Of a DNA stretch of 64,000 bases, positions 41,780 through 54,519 are shown one piece after another. The notes below the pieces were generated by a model. It was not told the DNA's origin, did not search any database, and saw nothing but the letters and a program-made list of their open reading frames with translations. Both the position numbers and the translations under genes were made by a program. Positions within the stretch are counted from its first letter, which is position 1. The number at the start of each line of letters is the position of its first letter. The DNA comes from Actinacidiphila acididurans (lineage in GTDB: Bacteria > Actinomycetota > Actinomycetes > Streptomycetales > Streptomycetaceae). The stretch is from contig NZ_JADKYB010000005.1 in NCBI RefSeq assembly GCF_016918855.1, positions 248,001 through 312,000 of the forward strand, given 5' to 3'.

Positions 41780-42481
41780 CTACGGCGCCAGGCGCTCGAC
41801 CGCCCACCCGCTCTCGCCGCTGCGGGCGTACCGCAGCCGATCGTGCAGTCGGTTCTCCCGGCCCTGCCAGAACTCGACGGTGCGGGCGACGACCCGGAAG
41901 CCACCCCAGTGCGGCGGGACCGGCACCTCGGTGCCTTCCGGCCAGCGGGCGGCCAGTTCCGCGTACCGCTGCTCCAGGCTTTCGCGCGAGGTGACGACGG
42001 TGGACTGCGCGCTGGCCCAGGCGGTGATCCTGGAGCCGTGCGGGCGGCTGTTGAAGTACGCGGCGGTCTCCTCGGCCGACACCCGCTCCACCGTGCCGCC
42101 GACGACCACCTGGCGGGCGATGGGGTGCCAGGGGAAGAGCAGCGACGCGCGCGGGTTCACCGTCAGCTCGCGGCCCTTGCGGGAGGTGAAGTTGCTGAAG
42201 AAGACGAATCCGCGCGGGTCGTAGCCCTTGAGCAGGACGGTCCGGGAGCTGGGTACGCCCTCGGCGTCCGCGGTGGACACCACCATGGCGTTGGGTTCGG
42301 TGATCAGGCCGCTCCCGGTGGCCCGTACGGCGTCCGCGAACCAGCGGGCGAACTGCTCGTAGGGATCGGCCGCCAGGTCCGCCTCGGTCAGGCCGGCCGC
42401 GCGATACTGGCGGCGCATGGCCGCCGGATCGGTGGCCTGCTCACCCGGCCGCCGCGCCGCCTCTCCTGTCGCACCCGCCAT
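41780..42481 (-). CDS. pdxH: Pyridoxamine 5'-phosphate oxidase
   Basis: PdxH oxidises pyridoxine or pyridoxamine 5'-phosphate to pyridoxal 5'-phosphate with FMN and oxygen, the last step of the PLP salvage route. The 233-residue protein shows the family path: [70 protein letters not shown] with the FMN-binding Arg and Lys, and [29 protein letters not shown] as the C-terminal signature. The start is ATG 42481; an in-frame GTG 11 codons upstream is possible. Its 3' end faces the terminator of the short plus-strand transcript. It is divergent from citA. Confidence 0.95.
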   Translation of the reverse strand: MAGATGEAARRPGEQATDPAAMRRQYRAAGLTEADLAADPYEQFARWFADAVRATGSGLITEPNAMVVSTADAEGVPSSRTVLLKGYDPRGFVFFSNFTSRKGRELTVNPRASLLFPWHPIARQVVVGGTVERVSAEETAAYFNSRPHGSRITAWASAQSTVVTSRESLEQRYAELAARWPEGTEVPVPPHWGGFRVVARTVEFWQGRENRLHDRLRYARSGESGWAVERLAP

Positions 42482-42812
42482 GCCTGTCCCGTCAGCCTGA
42501 TTGATTGCTCGCACGGGCACATCTTGCAGGACCCGGCGCGCTCGTTGGCAGGGCCTCGGTGTGCCACATCTCACGGTGTCCGGCGACGGCGGCGGACGGA
42601 AGAATGGCTGGCCACCGGATGCGCCGACCGGGCCTGATCGGACGGGACCGATTGGACCGGATGGAGCAGGATGACAATCGCCCGAACGGGGCACATCGCA
42701 GTCAGCGCGGTGTCGGGATCATCCCCGGCTGCCGCGCGGCGCACCGTCAGCAGGATCGGCACACAACCGCTGGATCGCCAGACCGTCGAGAGTCCTCAAG
42801 AGGAGCCGCCTC
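42482..42812. promoter_or_regulatory. Divergent promoter region pdxH / citA
   Basis: A 331-base gap. On the plus strand AAGAGGAG precedes citA, and TTGGAC at 42653-42658 is a possible -35 without a firm -10. On the minus strand, the pdxH promoter is not obvious. No gene or RNA is supported. Confidence 0.3.
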
Positions 42813-43913
42813 ATGTCCGACTTCGTACCCGGGCTCGAAGGAGTCGTCGCGTTCGAAACGGAGATCGCAGAGCCGGACAAGGAAGGCGGCGCGCTGCGCT
42901 ACCGAGGTGTCGACATCGAAGAACTCGTCGGGCATGTGAGCTTCGGGAACGTGTGGGGGCTGCTGGTCGACGGCACCTTCGCGCCCGGGCTGCCGCCCGC
43001 CGAACCGTTCCCGATCCCGGTGCACTCCGGCGACATCCGGGTGGACGTCCAGTCCGCGCTGGCCATGCTCGCCCCCGTGTGGGGCCTGAAGCCGCTGCTG
43101 GACATCGGCGAGGAGGAGGCCCGGGACGGCCTCGCGCGCGCCGCGGTGATGGCGTTGTCGTACGTCGCCCAGTCCGCGCGCGGCCAGGGGCTGGCCATGG
43201 TGCCGCAGAGCGAGATCGACAAGGCCCACTCCATCACCGAGCGCTTCATGATCCGCTGGCGCGGCGAGCCCGACCCGAAGCACGTGGCGGCCGTGGACGC
43301 GTACTGGACGTCGGCTGCCGAGCACGGCATGAACGCCTCCACCTTCACCGCCCGGGTGATCGCCTCGACCGGCGCGGACGTGGCCGCGGCCCTGTCCGGC
43401 GCTGTCGGTGCCATGTCCGGACCGCTGCACGGCGGGGCGCCCTCCCGGGTGCTCGGCATGATCGAGGAGATCGAGCGCACGGGCGACGCGGTCGGCTACG
43501 TGAAGGCCGCGCTGGACCGCGGCGAACGCCTCATGGGCTTCGGCCACCGCGTCTACCGGGCCGAGGACCCCCGGGCCCGGGTGCTGCGCCGCACCGCCCG
43601 CGAACTGGGCGCGCCACGCTTCGAGGTCGCCGAGGCGCTGGAGAAGGCGGCGCTGGAGGAGCTGCACGCCAGGCGCCCGGACCGGGTGCTGGCCACGAAC
43701 GTCGAGTTCTGGGCCGCCATTGTGCTGGATTTCGCGCAGGTGCCGGCGCACATGTTCACTTCGATGTTCACCTGCGCCCGCACGGCGGGCTGGTCGGCGC
43801 ACATCCTGGAGCAGAAGCGCACCGGCAGGCTGGTACGGCCCTCCGCCCGGTACGTGGGGCCGGCCGAGCGGAGCGTGCGGGACGTGGAGGGGTACGAGGG
43901 CATCGTGCACTGA
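42813..43913 (+). CDS. citA: Citrate synthase 2 family
   Basis: A 366-residue citrate synthase of the short bacterial type, which condenses oxaloacetate and acetyl-CoA at the entry of the TCA cycle. The active-site motifs are SGPLHGGAPSRVLGMIEE (first His), GERLMGFGHRVYRAEDPR (second His with the Arg), and NVEFWAAIVLDFAQVPAHMFTSMFTCARTAGWSAHILEQ with the catalytic Asp region. Its start at 42813 has AAGAGGAG nine bases upstream. It is shorter than the main hexameric citrate synthase (about 430 residues) and is probably the second copy. Divergent from pdxH; a long hairpin ends its transcript. Confidence 0.93.
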   Translation: MSDFVPGLEGVVAFETEIAEPDKEGGALRYRGVDIEELVGHVSFGNVWGLLVDGTFAPGLPPAEPFPIPVHSGDIRVDVQSALAMLAPVWGLKPLLDIGEEEARDGLARAAVMALSYVAQSARGQGLAMVPQSEIDKAHSITERFMIRWRGEPDPKHVAAVDAYWTSAAEHGMNASTFTARVIASTGADVAAALSGAVGAMSGPLHGGAPSRVLGMIEEIERTGDAVGYVKAALDRGERLMGFGHRVYRAEDPRARVLRRTARELGAPRFEVAEALEKAALEELHARRPDRVLATNVEFWAAIVLDFAQVPAHMFTSMFTCARTAGWSAHILEQKRTGRLVRPSARYVGPAERSVRDVEGYEGIVH

Positions 43914-43992
43914 GGTCCGGCGTGGCTGCGACGCGCGGCACCGTGAGCTGCGGTGAACGAGCCCGACACCGACGACAGCGCGACGCCTTGTG

Positions 43993-44031
43993 ACGGGTGC
44001 GGCCCGGGGCGAGGCCCCGGGCCGCACCCGT
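43993..44031. terminator. Hairpin terminator between citA and the FAD/Fe-S oxidoreductase
   Basis: A perfect 18-bp stem (43993-44010 with 44014-44031) with a 3-base loop lies between two convergent genes, without a U tract. It probably works in both directions. Confidence 0.75.
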
Positions 44032-44059
44032 AAGGGGCGCCGTCCATGGAGCCCGGGGC

Positions 44060-48346
<4,287 letters not shown>

Positions 48347-48366
48347 GGCGCTGACGAGCCGCCTTC

Positions 48367-48408
48367 AGGGGCGCTTGGTGCCGGGACCCCCCGGCACCAA
48401 GCGCCCCT
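48367..48408. terminator. Strong hairpin terminator downstream of serC
   Basis: A perfect 18-bp stem (48367-48384 with 48391-48408) with a 6-base loop sits between the convergent serC and propeller genes. No U tract. Confidence 0.8.
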
Positions 48409-48438
48409 GCGGCTTCGTCGGCCGGGGCCGGGCGGCGG

Positions 48439-49467
48439 TCAGTCGTTCTGCCTGCGGCGGCGCCGGGCCGCGTTGCGCACCCAGATGCCCAGCAGGCCGA
48501 TCCCGACGACCAGGGCCACTCCGGCCACCTTGCTGCCTTTGGTGGTCTTGGTGTCCTTGGTGGTGCTCTCGGTCGCCCCGCCCTTGCCGTTGTGGCCGCC
48601 GCTCTTGGCGTCGGAGGCCGGAGCGACGTTGTCCGGCAGGTCGGCGCCGCTGAGCGGGGCACGCCAGACCTTGCTCTCGTGGCCCTCGCTGCCGTACATC
48701 AACGCCCGCCCGTCGGTGGTGTAGGTGACGGACTCGCCCTGCGGCTGCACGGGGACGTCGAGGCTGCCGATCTTCTGCGGGCTGCCGTTGACCCAGCGGT
48801 AGTCGGTGGCCCAGAAATAGCCGCGCAGGACCAGACGGGAGCCGTCGGGCGAGAAGGCGCCGTCGGTCACCCACGGAACGTCGGCGATCGGCCGGAAGAC
48901 GTTGACGCCCTTGGCGCTGAGGGTGGTGGGGCCGGCGTACAGATGGCCGCCGTTGTCGTTCTTGCTGGCGATGTAGACCCGCCCGGTCCTGGGATGGACC
49001 ATCAGCGCCTCGGCGTCGCGGGGGCCGTTCTGGTAGCGGACGGTGAAGCGGGTGACGTCGACGGTCTGGTCGTGGAGCTGCCGTGGTTCGGGGAAGCGGT
49101 AGATCCACACCTCGGGCCAGGCGCCGTTGAGGTTGTCGCCTATGTCGCCGACGTAGAGGTCGCCGTCGGGGCCGAGGGAGATCGCCTCGCAGTCGCGGGC
49201 GTGGATGCCGCGCATGGTCACCTTGGCGAGGGTCTTGCCGGTGCGGGAGTCGATGGCGAAGACGTACGGCCCGTCGCCGCTGTCGTTGTGCGTCCAGTAC
49301 ACGCCCGGGTGGAGCCGGCTGGCGGCCAGGCCGCTGGATTCGGCGATCCGCGAGTCGCCGATGGTGAAGGCCACCGAGGGCCCGCTGTCGGCGACGGCGG
49401 AGGCGGCCGGAACCCCGACCAGGGCGAGGGCGGCACAGGCGCAGGCCACGGGAAGATACGCACGCAT
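48439..49467 (-). CDS. Secreted, membrane-anchored beta-propeller protein
   Basis: The 342-residue protein has a Sec signal (LPVACACAALALVGVPAASAVA), then a beta-propeller-like region (about 30-285) with WTHNDSGDGPYVFAIDSRTGKTL, RDCEAISLGPDGDLYVGDIGDN and RDAEALMVHPRTGRVYIASKND. A Gly/Thr/Lys-rich linker leads to a C-terminal transmembrane helix (VAGVALVVGIGLLGIWV) and a run of five basic residues, so it is anchored in the membrane with its propeller outside. The repeated DxE-type calls resemble secreted SMP/gluconolactonase-like or esterase-like propellers; no catalytic function can be named. ATG 49467 gives the natural signal. It is divergent from the SGNH gene with a 47-base gap. Confidence 0.82.
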   Translation of the reverse strand: MRAYLPVACACAALALVGVPAASAVADSGPSVAFTIGDSRIAESSGLAASRLHPGVYWTHNDSGDGPYVFAIDSRTGKTLAKVTMRGIHARDCEAISLGPDGDLYVGDIGDNLNGAWPEVWIYRFPEPRQLHDQTVDVTRFTVRYQNGPRDAEALMVHPRTGRVYIASKNDNGGHLYAGPTTLSAKGVNVFRPIADVPWVTDGAFSPDGSRLVLRGYFWATDYRWVNGSPQKIGSLDVPVQPQGESVTYTTDGRALMYGSEGHESKVWRAPLSGADLPDNVAPASDAKSGGHNGKGGATESTTKDTKTTKGSKVAGVALVVGIGLLGIWVRNAARRRRRQND

Positions 49468-49514
49468 GCCCCCCAGTGTCCCCGGTCGCGTCCTGGTCAT
49501 GGATGATGCCCCGC

Positions 49515-50195
49515 ATGCGTTACCTCTTCGTCGGCGACTCGATGACCGTCGGTGCGGCCGGCGACTACACCTGGCGCTACCGGATGTGGCAGCACCTGCG
49601 GGGTCTGGGTGAGCCGTTCTCGGTGGTGGGGCCGCGGGTGACGCTGTACGACAGGGCGGCCGACGCGGCGGTCTCGTCGGACTACGCCGATCCGGGCTTT
49701 CCCCCGCACGCACGCCGCCATCTGGCGGGGTGGGGCGAGGGCTGGCGGCACATGGTCCCGCTGATAGGCGACGCCGTGCGCGAGCACCGCCCGGACGTGC
49801 TGCTGGTCTCGCTGGGCCTGATCGACCTGGGCTTCTACACCGACGCCGAGGAGACCGCGGCCAATGCGGCGCGGTTCGTCGCCGAGGCGCGGGCGGCCCG
49901 GCCGGGGCTGCGGATGGTGCTGCTGCCGGTGATCCCCAACAGCCGGGCGGATCTCGACCCGTACTTCGCGGACCAGTGCGCGGAGCTGAACACCCTGCTG
50001 GCCAAGGTGGTGGCCGACCTGGACTCCCCCGGCTCGTCGCTGCTGATGGCCTCGTACCCGCCGGGTTACGACATCCTGCTCGACACCTATGACGGGACGC
50101 ACCCCAACGTCTCGGGCGAGCACAAACTGGCGGCGGCCTTCGCGGACGCGATGCACCAGGCGTGGGGCATCGGGACGCCGTACGAAGCGGCCTGA
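49515..50195 (+). CDS. SGNH/GDSL-type esterase
   Basis: A 226-residue cytoplasmic or weakly secreted SGNH hydrolase. The catalytic Ser is in FVGDSMTVGAAGDYTWR, the block II Gly and block III Asn regions are less clear, and the Asp-His pair is in YDGTHPNVSGEHKLA. GDYTWRYRMWQHLRGLGEPFSVVG is close to the rhamnogalacturonan acetylesterase/lysophospholipase-like pattern. No signal peptide is seen. ATG 49515 (MRYLFVGDS) is the natural start. Its substrate is unknown. The next gene, an aldo/keto reductase, follows in the same direction after 66 bases. Confidence 0.88.
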   Translation: MRYLFVGDSMTVGAAGDYTWRYRMWQHLRGLGEPFSVVGPRVTLYDRAADAAVSSDYADPGFPPHARRHLAGWGEGWRHMVPLIGDAVREHRPDVLLVSLGLIDLGFYTDAEETAANAARFVAEARAARPGLRMVLLPVIPNSRADLDPYFADQCAELNTLLAKVVADLDSPGSSLLMASYPPGYDILLDTYDGTHPNVSGEHKLAAAFADAMHQAWGIGTPYEAA

Positions 50196-50261
50196 CGACG
50201 CGATTCACGTCCATGGGGCAGCTCTTGATTCGAGCGCACTCCAAGGGCTTGGCTGGACGGT

Positions 50262-51257
50262 ATGGAGTACACACAGCTCGGCCGTACGGGCCTGAAGGTC
50301 AGCCGCCTGGTGCTCGGCACCATGAACTTCGGTCCGCAGACCGACGAGGCCGACAGCCACGCGATCATGGACGCGGCGCTCGCCGCGGGGATCAACTTCT
50401 TCGACACCGCCAACGTCTACGGCTGGGGCGAGAACAAGGGCCGTACCGAGGAGATCATCGGCAGCTGGTTCGCGCAGGGCGGGGAGCGCCGCGAGCGGAC
50501 CGTCCTGGCCACGAAGGTGTACGGCAACATGGCCGCCGAGGGCCAGGACTGGCCGAACTACGACCGGCTCTCGGCGCTGAACATCCGCCGGGCGGTGGAG
50601 GCGAGCCTGCGGCGGCTGGGCACCGAGTACGTCGACCTGATCCAGTTCCACCACGTGGACCGGCTCACCCCGTGGGACGAGATCTGGCAGGCGATCGACG
50701 TGCTGGTCGCCCAGGGCAAGGTCCTTTACGCCGGGTCGAGCAACTTCGCCGGCTGGCACATCGCGCGGGCCAACGAGACGGCGGCACGGCGCGGTTCGCT
50801 GGGCCTGGTCAGCGAGCAGTGCCTGTACAACCTGATGGAGCGCCGGGCCGAGATGGAGGTGATCCCGGCGGCGGAGGGGTACGGCCTCGGGGTGATCCCC
50901 TGGTCGCCGCTGCACGGTGGGCTCCTCGGCGGGGCGCTGCGCAAGCAGCGCGAGGGCGGCGGCGCCCGCTCCACCAGCGGCCGATCCGCGGACACGCTGA
51001 AGAGCCAGCAGCAGCGCGACCAGGTGCAGGCGTACGAGGACCTGTGCGACAAGCACGGCCTGCAGCCCGGTGAGGTGGGTCTGGCCTGGCTGCTGACCCG
51101 GCCGGGCGTGACCGGTCCGATCGTGGGCCCGCGTACCCAGGACCAGCTCGACTCGGCGCTGCGGGCGGCGGAGCTGAAGCTGTCCGAGGAGTTCCTGGCC
51201 GCGCTGGACGAGATCTTCCCGGGGCCCGGCGCTTCCCCGGAGGCCTTCGCCTGGTGA
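50262..51257 (+). CDS. Aldo/keto reductase
   Basis: A 331-residue NADPH-dependent oxidoreductase of the AKR superfamily. The TIM-barrel catalytic tetrad is in place: Asp in FFDTANVYG with Tyr, Lys in LATKVYG, and His in IQFHHVD. The C-terminal NADPH-binding region reads GVTGPIVGPRTQDQLDSALRAAE. It begins MEYTQLGRTGLKVSRLVLGTMNFG, as is usual for the YajO/PhdYeFE-like class; the substrate is unknown. The ATG at 50262 is preceded by GGCTGGACGGT. It is in the same direction as the SGNH gene and probably shares its transcript. Confidence 0.92.
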   Translation: MEYTQLGRTGLKVSRLVLGTMNFGPQTDEADSHAIMDAALAAGINFFDTANVYGWGENKGRTEEIIGSWFAQGGERRERTVLATKVYGNMAAEGQDWPNYDRLSALNIRRAVEASLRRLGTEYVDLIQFHHVDRLTPWDEIWQAIDVLVAQGKVLYAGSSNFAGWHIARANETAARRGSLGLVSEQCLYNLMERRAEMEVIPAAEGYGLGVIPWSPLHGGLLGGALRKQREGGGARSTSGRSADTLKSQQQRDQVQAYEDLCDKHGLQPGEVGLAWLLTRPGVTGPIVGPRTQDQLDSALRAAELKLSEEFLAALDEIFPGPGASPEAFAW

Positions 51258-51342
51258 CACGGTGACGCGGGCCGCCCGCGCCGGTGATCCGGCCGGGCGG
51301 TCCCGTCGGCGCCGGCCCGGACCGGCTGCCGGTCGCGTCGGG

Positions 51343-51429
51343 TCAGCGCACCGCCGCGGCCACGACCACCACCACGAGCAGCAGGACGAAGGCGGCGGTC
51401 ATCACGCGGGTACGGGTCTTCGGGTCCAC
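51343..51429 (-). CDS. 28-residue single-pass membrane peptide
   Basis: On the minus strand a GTG at 51429 opens a frame of 28 residues (VDPKTRTR followed by VMTAAFVLLLVVVVVAAAV and a final Arg). The first eight residues are charged and the rest is one membrane helix. An in-frame TAA lies upstream (51439-51441, the stop of thpR), which fixes the start to this GTG or later ones. AAGGGG sits directly before it, so it may be translated by re-initiation after thpR. I recall similar tiny genes in Streptomyces but know no function. It may be the last gene of a thpR operon. Confidence 0.55.
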   Translation of the reverse strand: MDPKTRTRVMTAAFVLLLVVVVVAAAVR

Positions 51430-51438
51430 CCCTTGAGG

Positions 51439-52056
51439 TTAACCGGCGCCGCCCGGAGCTCCGGCCGGCGGGCCGCCCGTCCCGGGCCGGCGGCCGAGCG
51501 GCCAGGAGGCGACGGTCCGGTAGTGGGGCTGCTCGCCGGGCACCCCGGAGCGCGGTGGAATGCTGGCGACCAGGTGGAGGTCGGTCACCGGCCACGGTGA
51601 GCCGCGAAAGCCCGCCAGGGCGTCGGCGAAGGGCCGAAGCGCCACGTGGGACCGGCGCTGGGCGCGGGCCAGGGTCAGGTGCGGGTGAAAGCCGTGCTCC
51701 TCGTCGGCCGGGACGCCGGCCCGGCGGGCGGCGGCCCGTACGGTGTCCGCCAGCCGGCCCACGCCGGTGAGGTCGCCCTCGGCGCCGGTCCACAGGGTGC
51801 GGTCGCCGAACCGCCCCGCTCCGGAGAGCCGCAGCTCGCCGGGGCTGTGGCGGTGGGCGGCGCGGGCAAGGCGTTCGTCGAGCCCCGGCCGGGCCTCGTC
51901 CGGCACCTCGCCCAGGAAGGCCAGGGTGAAGTGCCAGCTCTCCGGCGCGGTCCAGCGCAGGGCGCCTGCGTGCTCCTGGGCGCGTACAGGAGCGAGCGCC
52001 GCGGTCAGCTCGGCGAGCGCGGCGGGCGGCGGCAGGAGCGCGACGAACAGCCTCAT
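51439..52056 (-). CDS. thpR: RNA 2',3'-cyclic phosphodiesterase (2H phosphoesterase)
   Basis: A 205-residue 2H phosphoesterase that opens 2',3'-cyclic phosphate ends of RNA (formerly 2'-5' RNA ligase). The two catalytic motifs are visible: HFTLAFLGE near residue 42 and HPHLTLARA near 124, each with the HxTx pattern (HFTL and HLTL). The start MRLFVALLPPP is characteristic of the family. The tail of about 25 residues is Pro/Gly-rich. The ATG at 52056 is the only reasonable start. It is downstream of the MFS gene on the same strand (45-base gap) and upstream of the 28-residue peptide. Confidence 0.92.
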   Translation of the reverse strand: MRLFVALLPPPAALAELTAALAPVRAQEHAGALRWTAPESWHFTLAFLGEVPDEARPGLDERLARAAHRHSPGELRLSGAGRFGDRTLWTGAEGDLTGVGRLADTVRAAARRAGVPADEEHGFHPHLTLARAQRRSHVALRPFADALAGFRGSPWPVTDLHLVASIPPRSGVPGEQPHYRTVASWPLGRRPGTGGPPAGAPGGAG

Positions 52057-52101
52057 GGCGCGGGCGTCGTCATCCGGCGGGCTTCATAGGTCGTGCCGTC
52101 C

Positions 52102-53577
52102 TCATACGAGCGGCCGCGCGGCCGGGGCCAGCCCGGGGGCGGCGGGTTCGTCCGGCGCACCGGGGTCGGCCACCTCGGTGGCGTCGGCGGGATCGGTGGG
52201 CTCGGAGGGCGCCGGCGGCTCGGGGAGCGCGGTGGCGTCGGGGACCTCGGCGGTCGGTGTGGTGCGGGGCACAAAGGAGATGATCGGCTGTTTCGCACCG
52301 CGGCGCAGGTTGAGCTTCAGCCGCAGACCGCCGGTCCGGGCCAGGATCAGGCCCACGCCCAGCGCTGCAGCGGCGGATATCAGGCCGCCGGACACGAAGC
52401 CGGCCCGGGCGCCGAAGGTGTCGGTGACCCAGCCCATGAGCGGTCCGCCGATGGGCGTGCCGCCGACGAAGACCATCATGTACAGGCTCATCACCCGGCC
52501 GCGCATGATGGGGTCGCTGGCGAGCTGCACGGTGGCGTTGGCGGTGGTGTTGAAGGTCAGGCCGAAGATGCCGATGGGCACCAGCAGGACGGCGAAGAGC
52601 CAGAAGGCGGGGGCGAGGCCGGCCGCGGCCTCCAGGACGCCGAACAGCAGGGCGCCGCCGGCCAGCACACGCAGCCGGGTGCGGCTGCGGCGGGCGGCGA
52701 GCAGGGCGCCGATCAGCGAACCCGCGGCCATCAGGGTGTTGAGCAGGCCGTAGGTGCCGGCGCCGCTGTGGAAGACCTTGTTGACGAAGGCGGACAGCCA
52801 GATCGGGAAGTTGAAGCCGAAGGTGCCGATGAAGCCGACCAGGACGATCGGCCAGATGAGCTCGGGCTTGCCGGCCACGTAGTGCAGGCCTTCGCGGAGC
52901 TGGCCCTTGCCGCGCGGCACCCGTTCGATGCGGTGCAGTTCCGAGGTGCGCATCAGCAGCAGGCCGGTGAGGGGGGCGAGGAAGGACAGGCCGTTGATCA
53001 GGAAGGCCCAGCCGCTGCCCACCGCGGTGATCAGCACGCCGGCGATGGCCGGGCCGACCAGGCGGGCGGCCTGGAAGTTGGCGGAGTTCAGCGAGACGGC
53101 GTTGCGCACCGAGGCGGGGCCGACCATTTCCACCACGAACGTCTGCCGGGTGGGGTTGTCCACCACGGTGACCATGCCGAGCAGGAAGGCGATGGCGTAG
53201 ACGTGCCAGACCTGGACGACTCCGCCGAGGGTGAGGCCGGCCAGGGTCAGGCCGAGCAGGCCGAGCGCGGCCTGGGTGAACAGCAGGATCTGCCGCTTGG
53301 GGTAGCGGTCGGCGATGACGCCGCCGTACAGGCCGAAGAGCAGCATCGGCAGGAACTGCAGGGCGGTGGTGATGCCCACCGCGAAGGACGAGCCGGTGAT
53401 GCTGAGCACCAGCCAGTCCTGGGCAATCCGCGACATCCAGGTGCCGGTGTTCGAGATCACGGCGCCGGTGGCGAAGAGACGGTAGTTGCGGAAACGCAGG
53501 GAGCTGAAGGTTCCGGTGCGCTGTTCCACAGGGCGGCCAGGTTCGGTTGCGGGTGATGTTCCGGCTGCCGAACTCAA
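52102..53577 (-). CDS. MFS multidrug efflux transporter
   Basis: A 491-residue membrane protein of the MFS_3 type (enterobactin/macrolide exporter-like): FSSLRFRNYRLFATGAVISNTGTWMSRIAQDWLVL at the first helices, DRYPKRQ in the loop after helix 2, and about 12 helices in total. A C-terminal acidic Pro/Ala/Thr-rich cytoplasmic tail of about 60 residues is unusual. The start given is a TTG at 53577; GTG codons further in are possible. It is directly downstream of a MarR gene on the same strand (147-base gap) and is probably regulated by it. The thpR and peptide genes lie after it. Confidence 0.88.
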   Translation of the reverse strand: MSSAAGTSPATEPGRPVEQRTGTFSSLRFRNYRLFATGAVISNTGTWMSRIAQDWLVLSITGSSFAVGITTALQFLPMLLFGLYGGVIADRYPKRQILLFTQAALGLLGLTLAGLTLGGVVQVWHVYAIAFLLGMVTVVDNPTRQTFVVEMVGPASVRNAVSLNSANFQAARLVGPAIAGVLITAVGSGWAFLINGLSFLAPLTGLLLMRTSELHRIERVPRGKGQLREGLHYVAGKPELIWPIVLVGFIGTFGFNFPIWLSAFVNKVFHSGAGTYGLLNTLMAAGSLIGALLAARRSRTRLRVLAGGALLFGVLEAAAGLAPAFWLFAVLLVPIGIFGLTFNTTANATVQLASDPIMRGRVMSLYMMVFVGGTPIGGPLMGWVTDTFGARAGFVSGGLISAAAALGVGLILARTGGLRLKLNLRRGAKQPIISFVPRTTPTAEVPDATALPEPPAPSEPTDPADATEVADPGAPDEPAAPGLAPAARPLV

Positions 53578-53724
53578 TTCGGTTCTCGCCTGCCTTTCAA
53601 CGTGACCCTCGGGGCCCCGGGTCGTTACGGTCCGCCGCGGGCGCGGTCGCGCCGGGCGGTACGGGTCACCGGCCCGATCGGGCCGGTGCCGGATGTCCTG
53701 TTCTCCGTGCGTCGCTGGTGTGCG

Positions 53725-54159
53725 TCACAGGTGTGCCAGCTTCTCCAGGACGGGGGCGGCCTGGCGCAGTACGGCCAGTTCCTCCTCGCTGAGGCTCTCG
53801 GCGAGGCCGGCCAGCCAGGCGTTGCGCTTGAGGCGGCTTTCCTCGAGCATCGCGGCGGCCTGTTCCGTGCTGCTGACCACCACCTGGCGGCGGTCCTCGG
53901 GGTGCGGTTCCCGGCGGACCAGGCCCTTGCCCTCCAGCATGGCCACGATGCGGGTCATGGAGGGGGGCTGGACGTGCTCCTTGCGGGCCAGCTCCCCAGG
54001 GGTCGCGGAGCCGCAGCGGGCCAGGGTCGCGAGCACCGACATCTCGGTCGGGCTGAGCGACTCGTCGACGCGCTGGTTGCGCAGCCGCCGCGACAGCCGC
54101 ATGACAGCGGCCCGCAGGTCACTGACGGCGGTGCGGTCGGCATCGGAGAGTTCGGTCAC
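53725..54159 (-). CDS. MarR-family transcriptional regulator
   Basis: A 144-residue winged-helix MarR protein: SLSPTEMSVLATLARCGSATPGELARKEHVQPPSMTRIVAMLEGKGLVRREPHPEDRRQVVVSST is the typical DNA-binding core, with the DxRxxxv wing in DRRQVVV. Ligand type is not deducible. It precedes the MFS efflux gene, a common drug-responsive arrangement. A palindrome (54164-54191) lies directly upstream of the start, most likely its own operator. The start is ATG 54159. It is divergent from the ribbon-helix-helix gene. Confidence 0.94.
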   Translation of the reverse strand: MTELSDADRTAVSDLRAAVMRLSRRLRNQRVDESLSPTEMSVLATLARCGSATPGELARKEHVQPPSMTRIVAMLEGKGLVRREPHPEDRRQVVVSSTEQAAAMLEESRLKRNAWLAGLAESLSEEELAVLRQAAPVLEKLAHL

Positions 54160-54163
54160 AGTA

Positions 54164-54191
54164 GTTAGGTTAGCTCATTACCTAGCCTAAC
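54164..54191. promoter_or_regulatory. MarR operator palindrome
   Basis: GTTAGGTTAG (54164-54173) and CTAGCCTAAC (54182-54191) are inverted with 9 of 10 positions matching around an 8-base centre. The A/T-rich TTAG/CTAA core is typical for MarR-family sites, and the element lies four bases before the marR start codon. Confidence 0.7.
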
Positions 54192-54291
54192 GACAATTGG
54201 GCAAACATCAGCCCCAGGGAACTCATCCGTTCGGGTGAGCCAGCAGCGGAAAGCGGCCCGCGCGCCCCCTTCGTACGGAGACCGTGGGCCC

Positions 54292-54519
54292 ATGGCGACG
54301 AGAGTGCTCAGCCTCCGCATGGACGAGGATCTGTGGGACCGGATCCGCGCCCGGGCCGCCCGGCGCGGGATGAGCGCCCAGGACTACGTGATCGGGACAC
54401 TGGTGCGCGACGACTTCGACGAGCGCTTCGAGGCCGCAGTGGACGAGACCGAGCGCTTCTACGGCGGCCGGCCCGGCGACCCGGCCGGCCGCCGGGGTGA
54501 TCCGACCGTCAGCCGGTGA
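54292..54519 (+). CDS. Ribbon-helix-helix DNA-binding protein (orphan)
   Basis: A 75-residue basic/acidic protein. The N-terminal ribbon TRVLSLRMDEDLWDRIRARAARRGMSAQDYVIGTLVRDDFDERF fits a CopG/Arc-type ribbon-helix-helix fold; the tail is Gly/Arg/Asp-rich and flexible. Such proteins are often antitoxins, but no toxin gene lies next to it. The start at 54292 has GGAG 11 bases upstream. Its last 11 bases (54509-54519) overlap the 3' end of the convergent Gfo/Idh-like gene. Confidence 0.75.
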   Translation: MATRVLSLRMDEDLWDRIRARAARRGMSAQDYVIGTLVRDDFDERFEAAVDETERFYGGRPGDPAGRRGDPTVSR

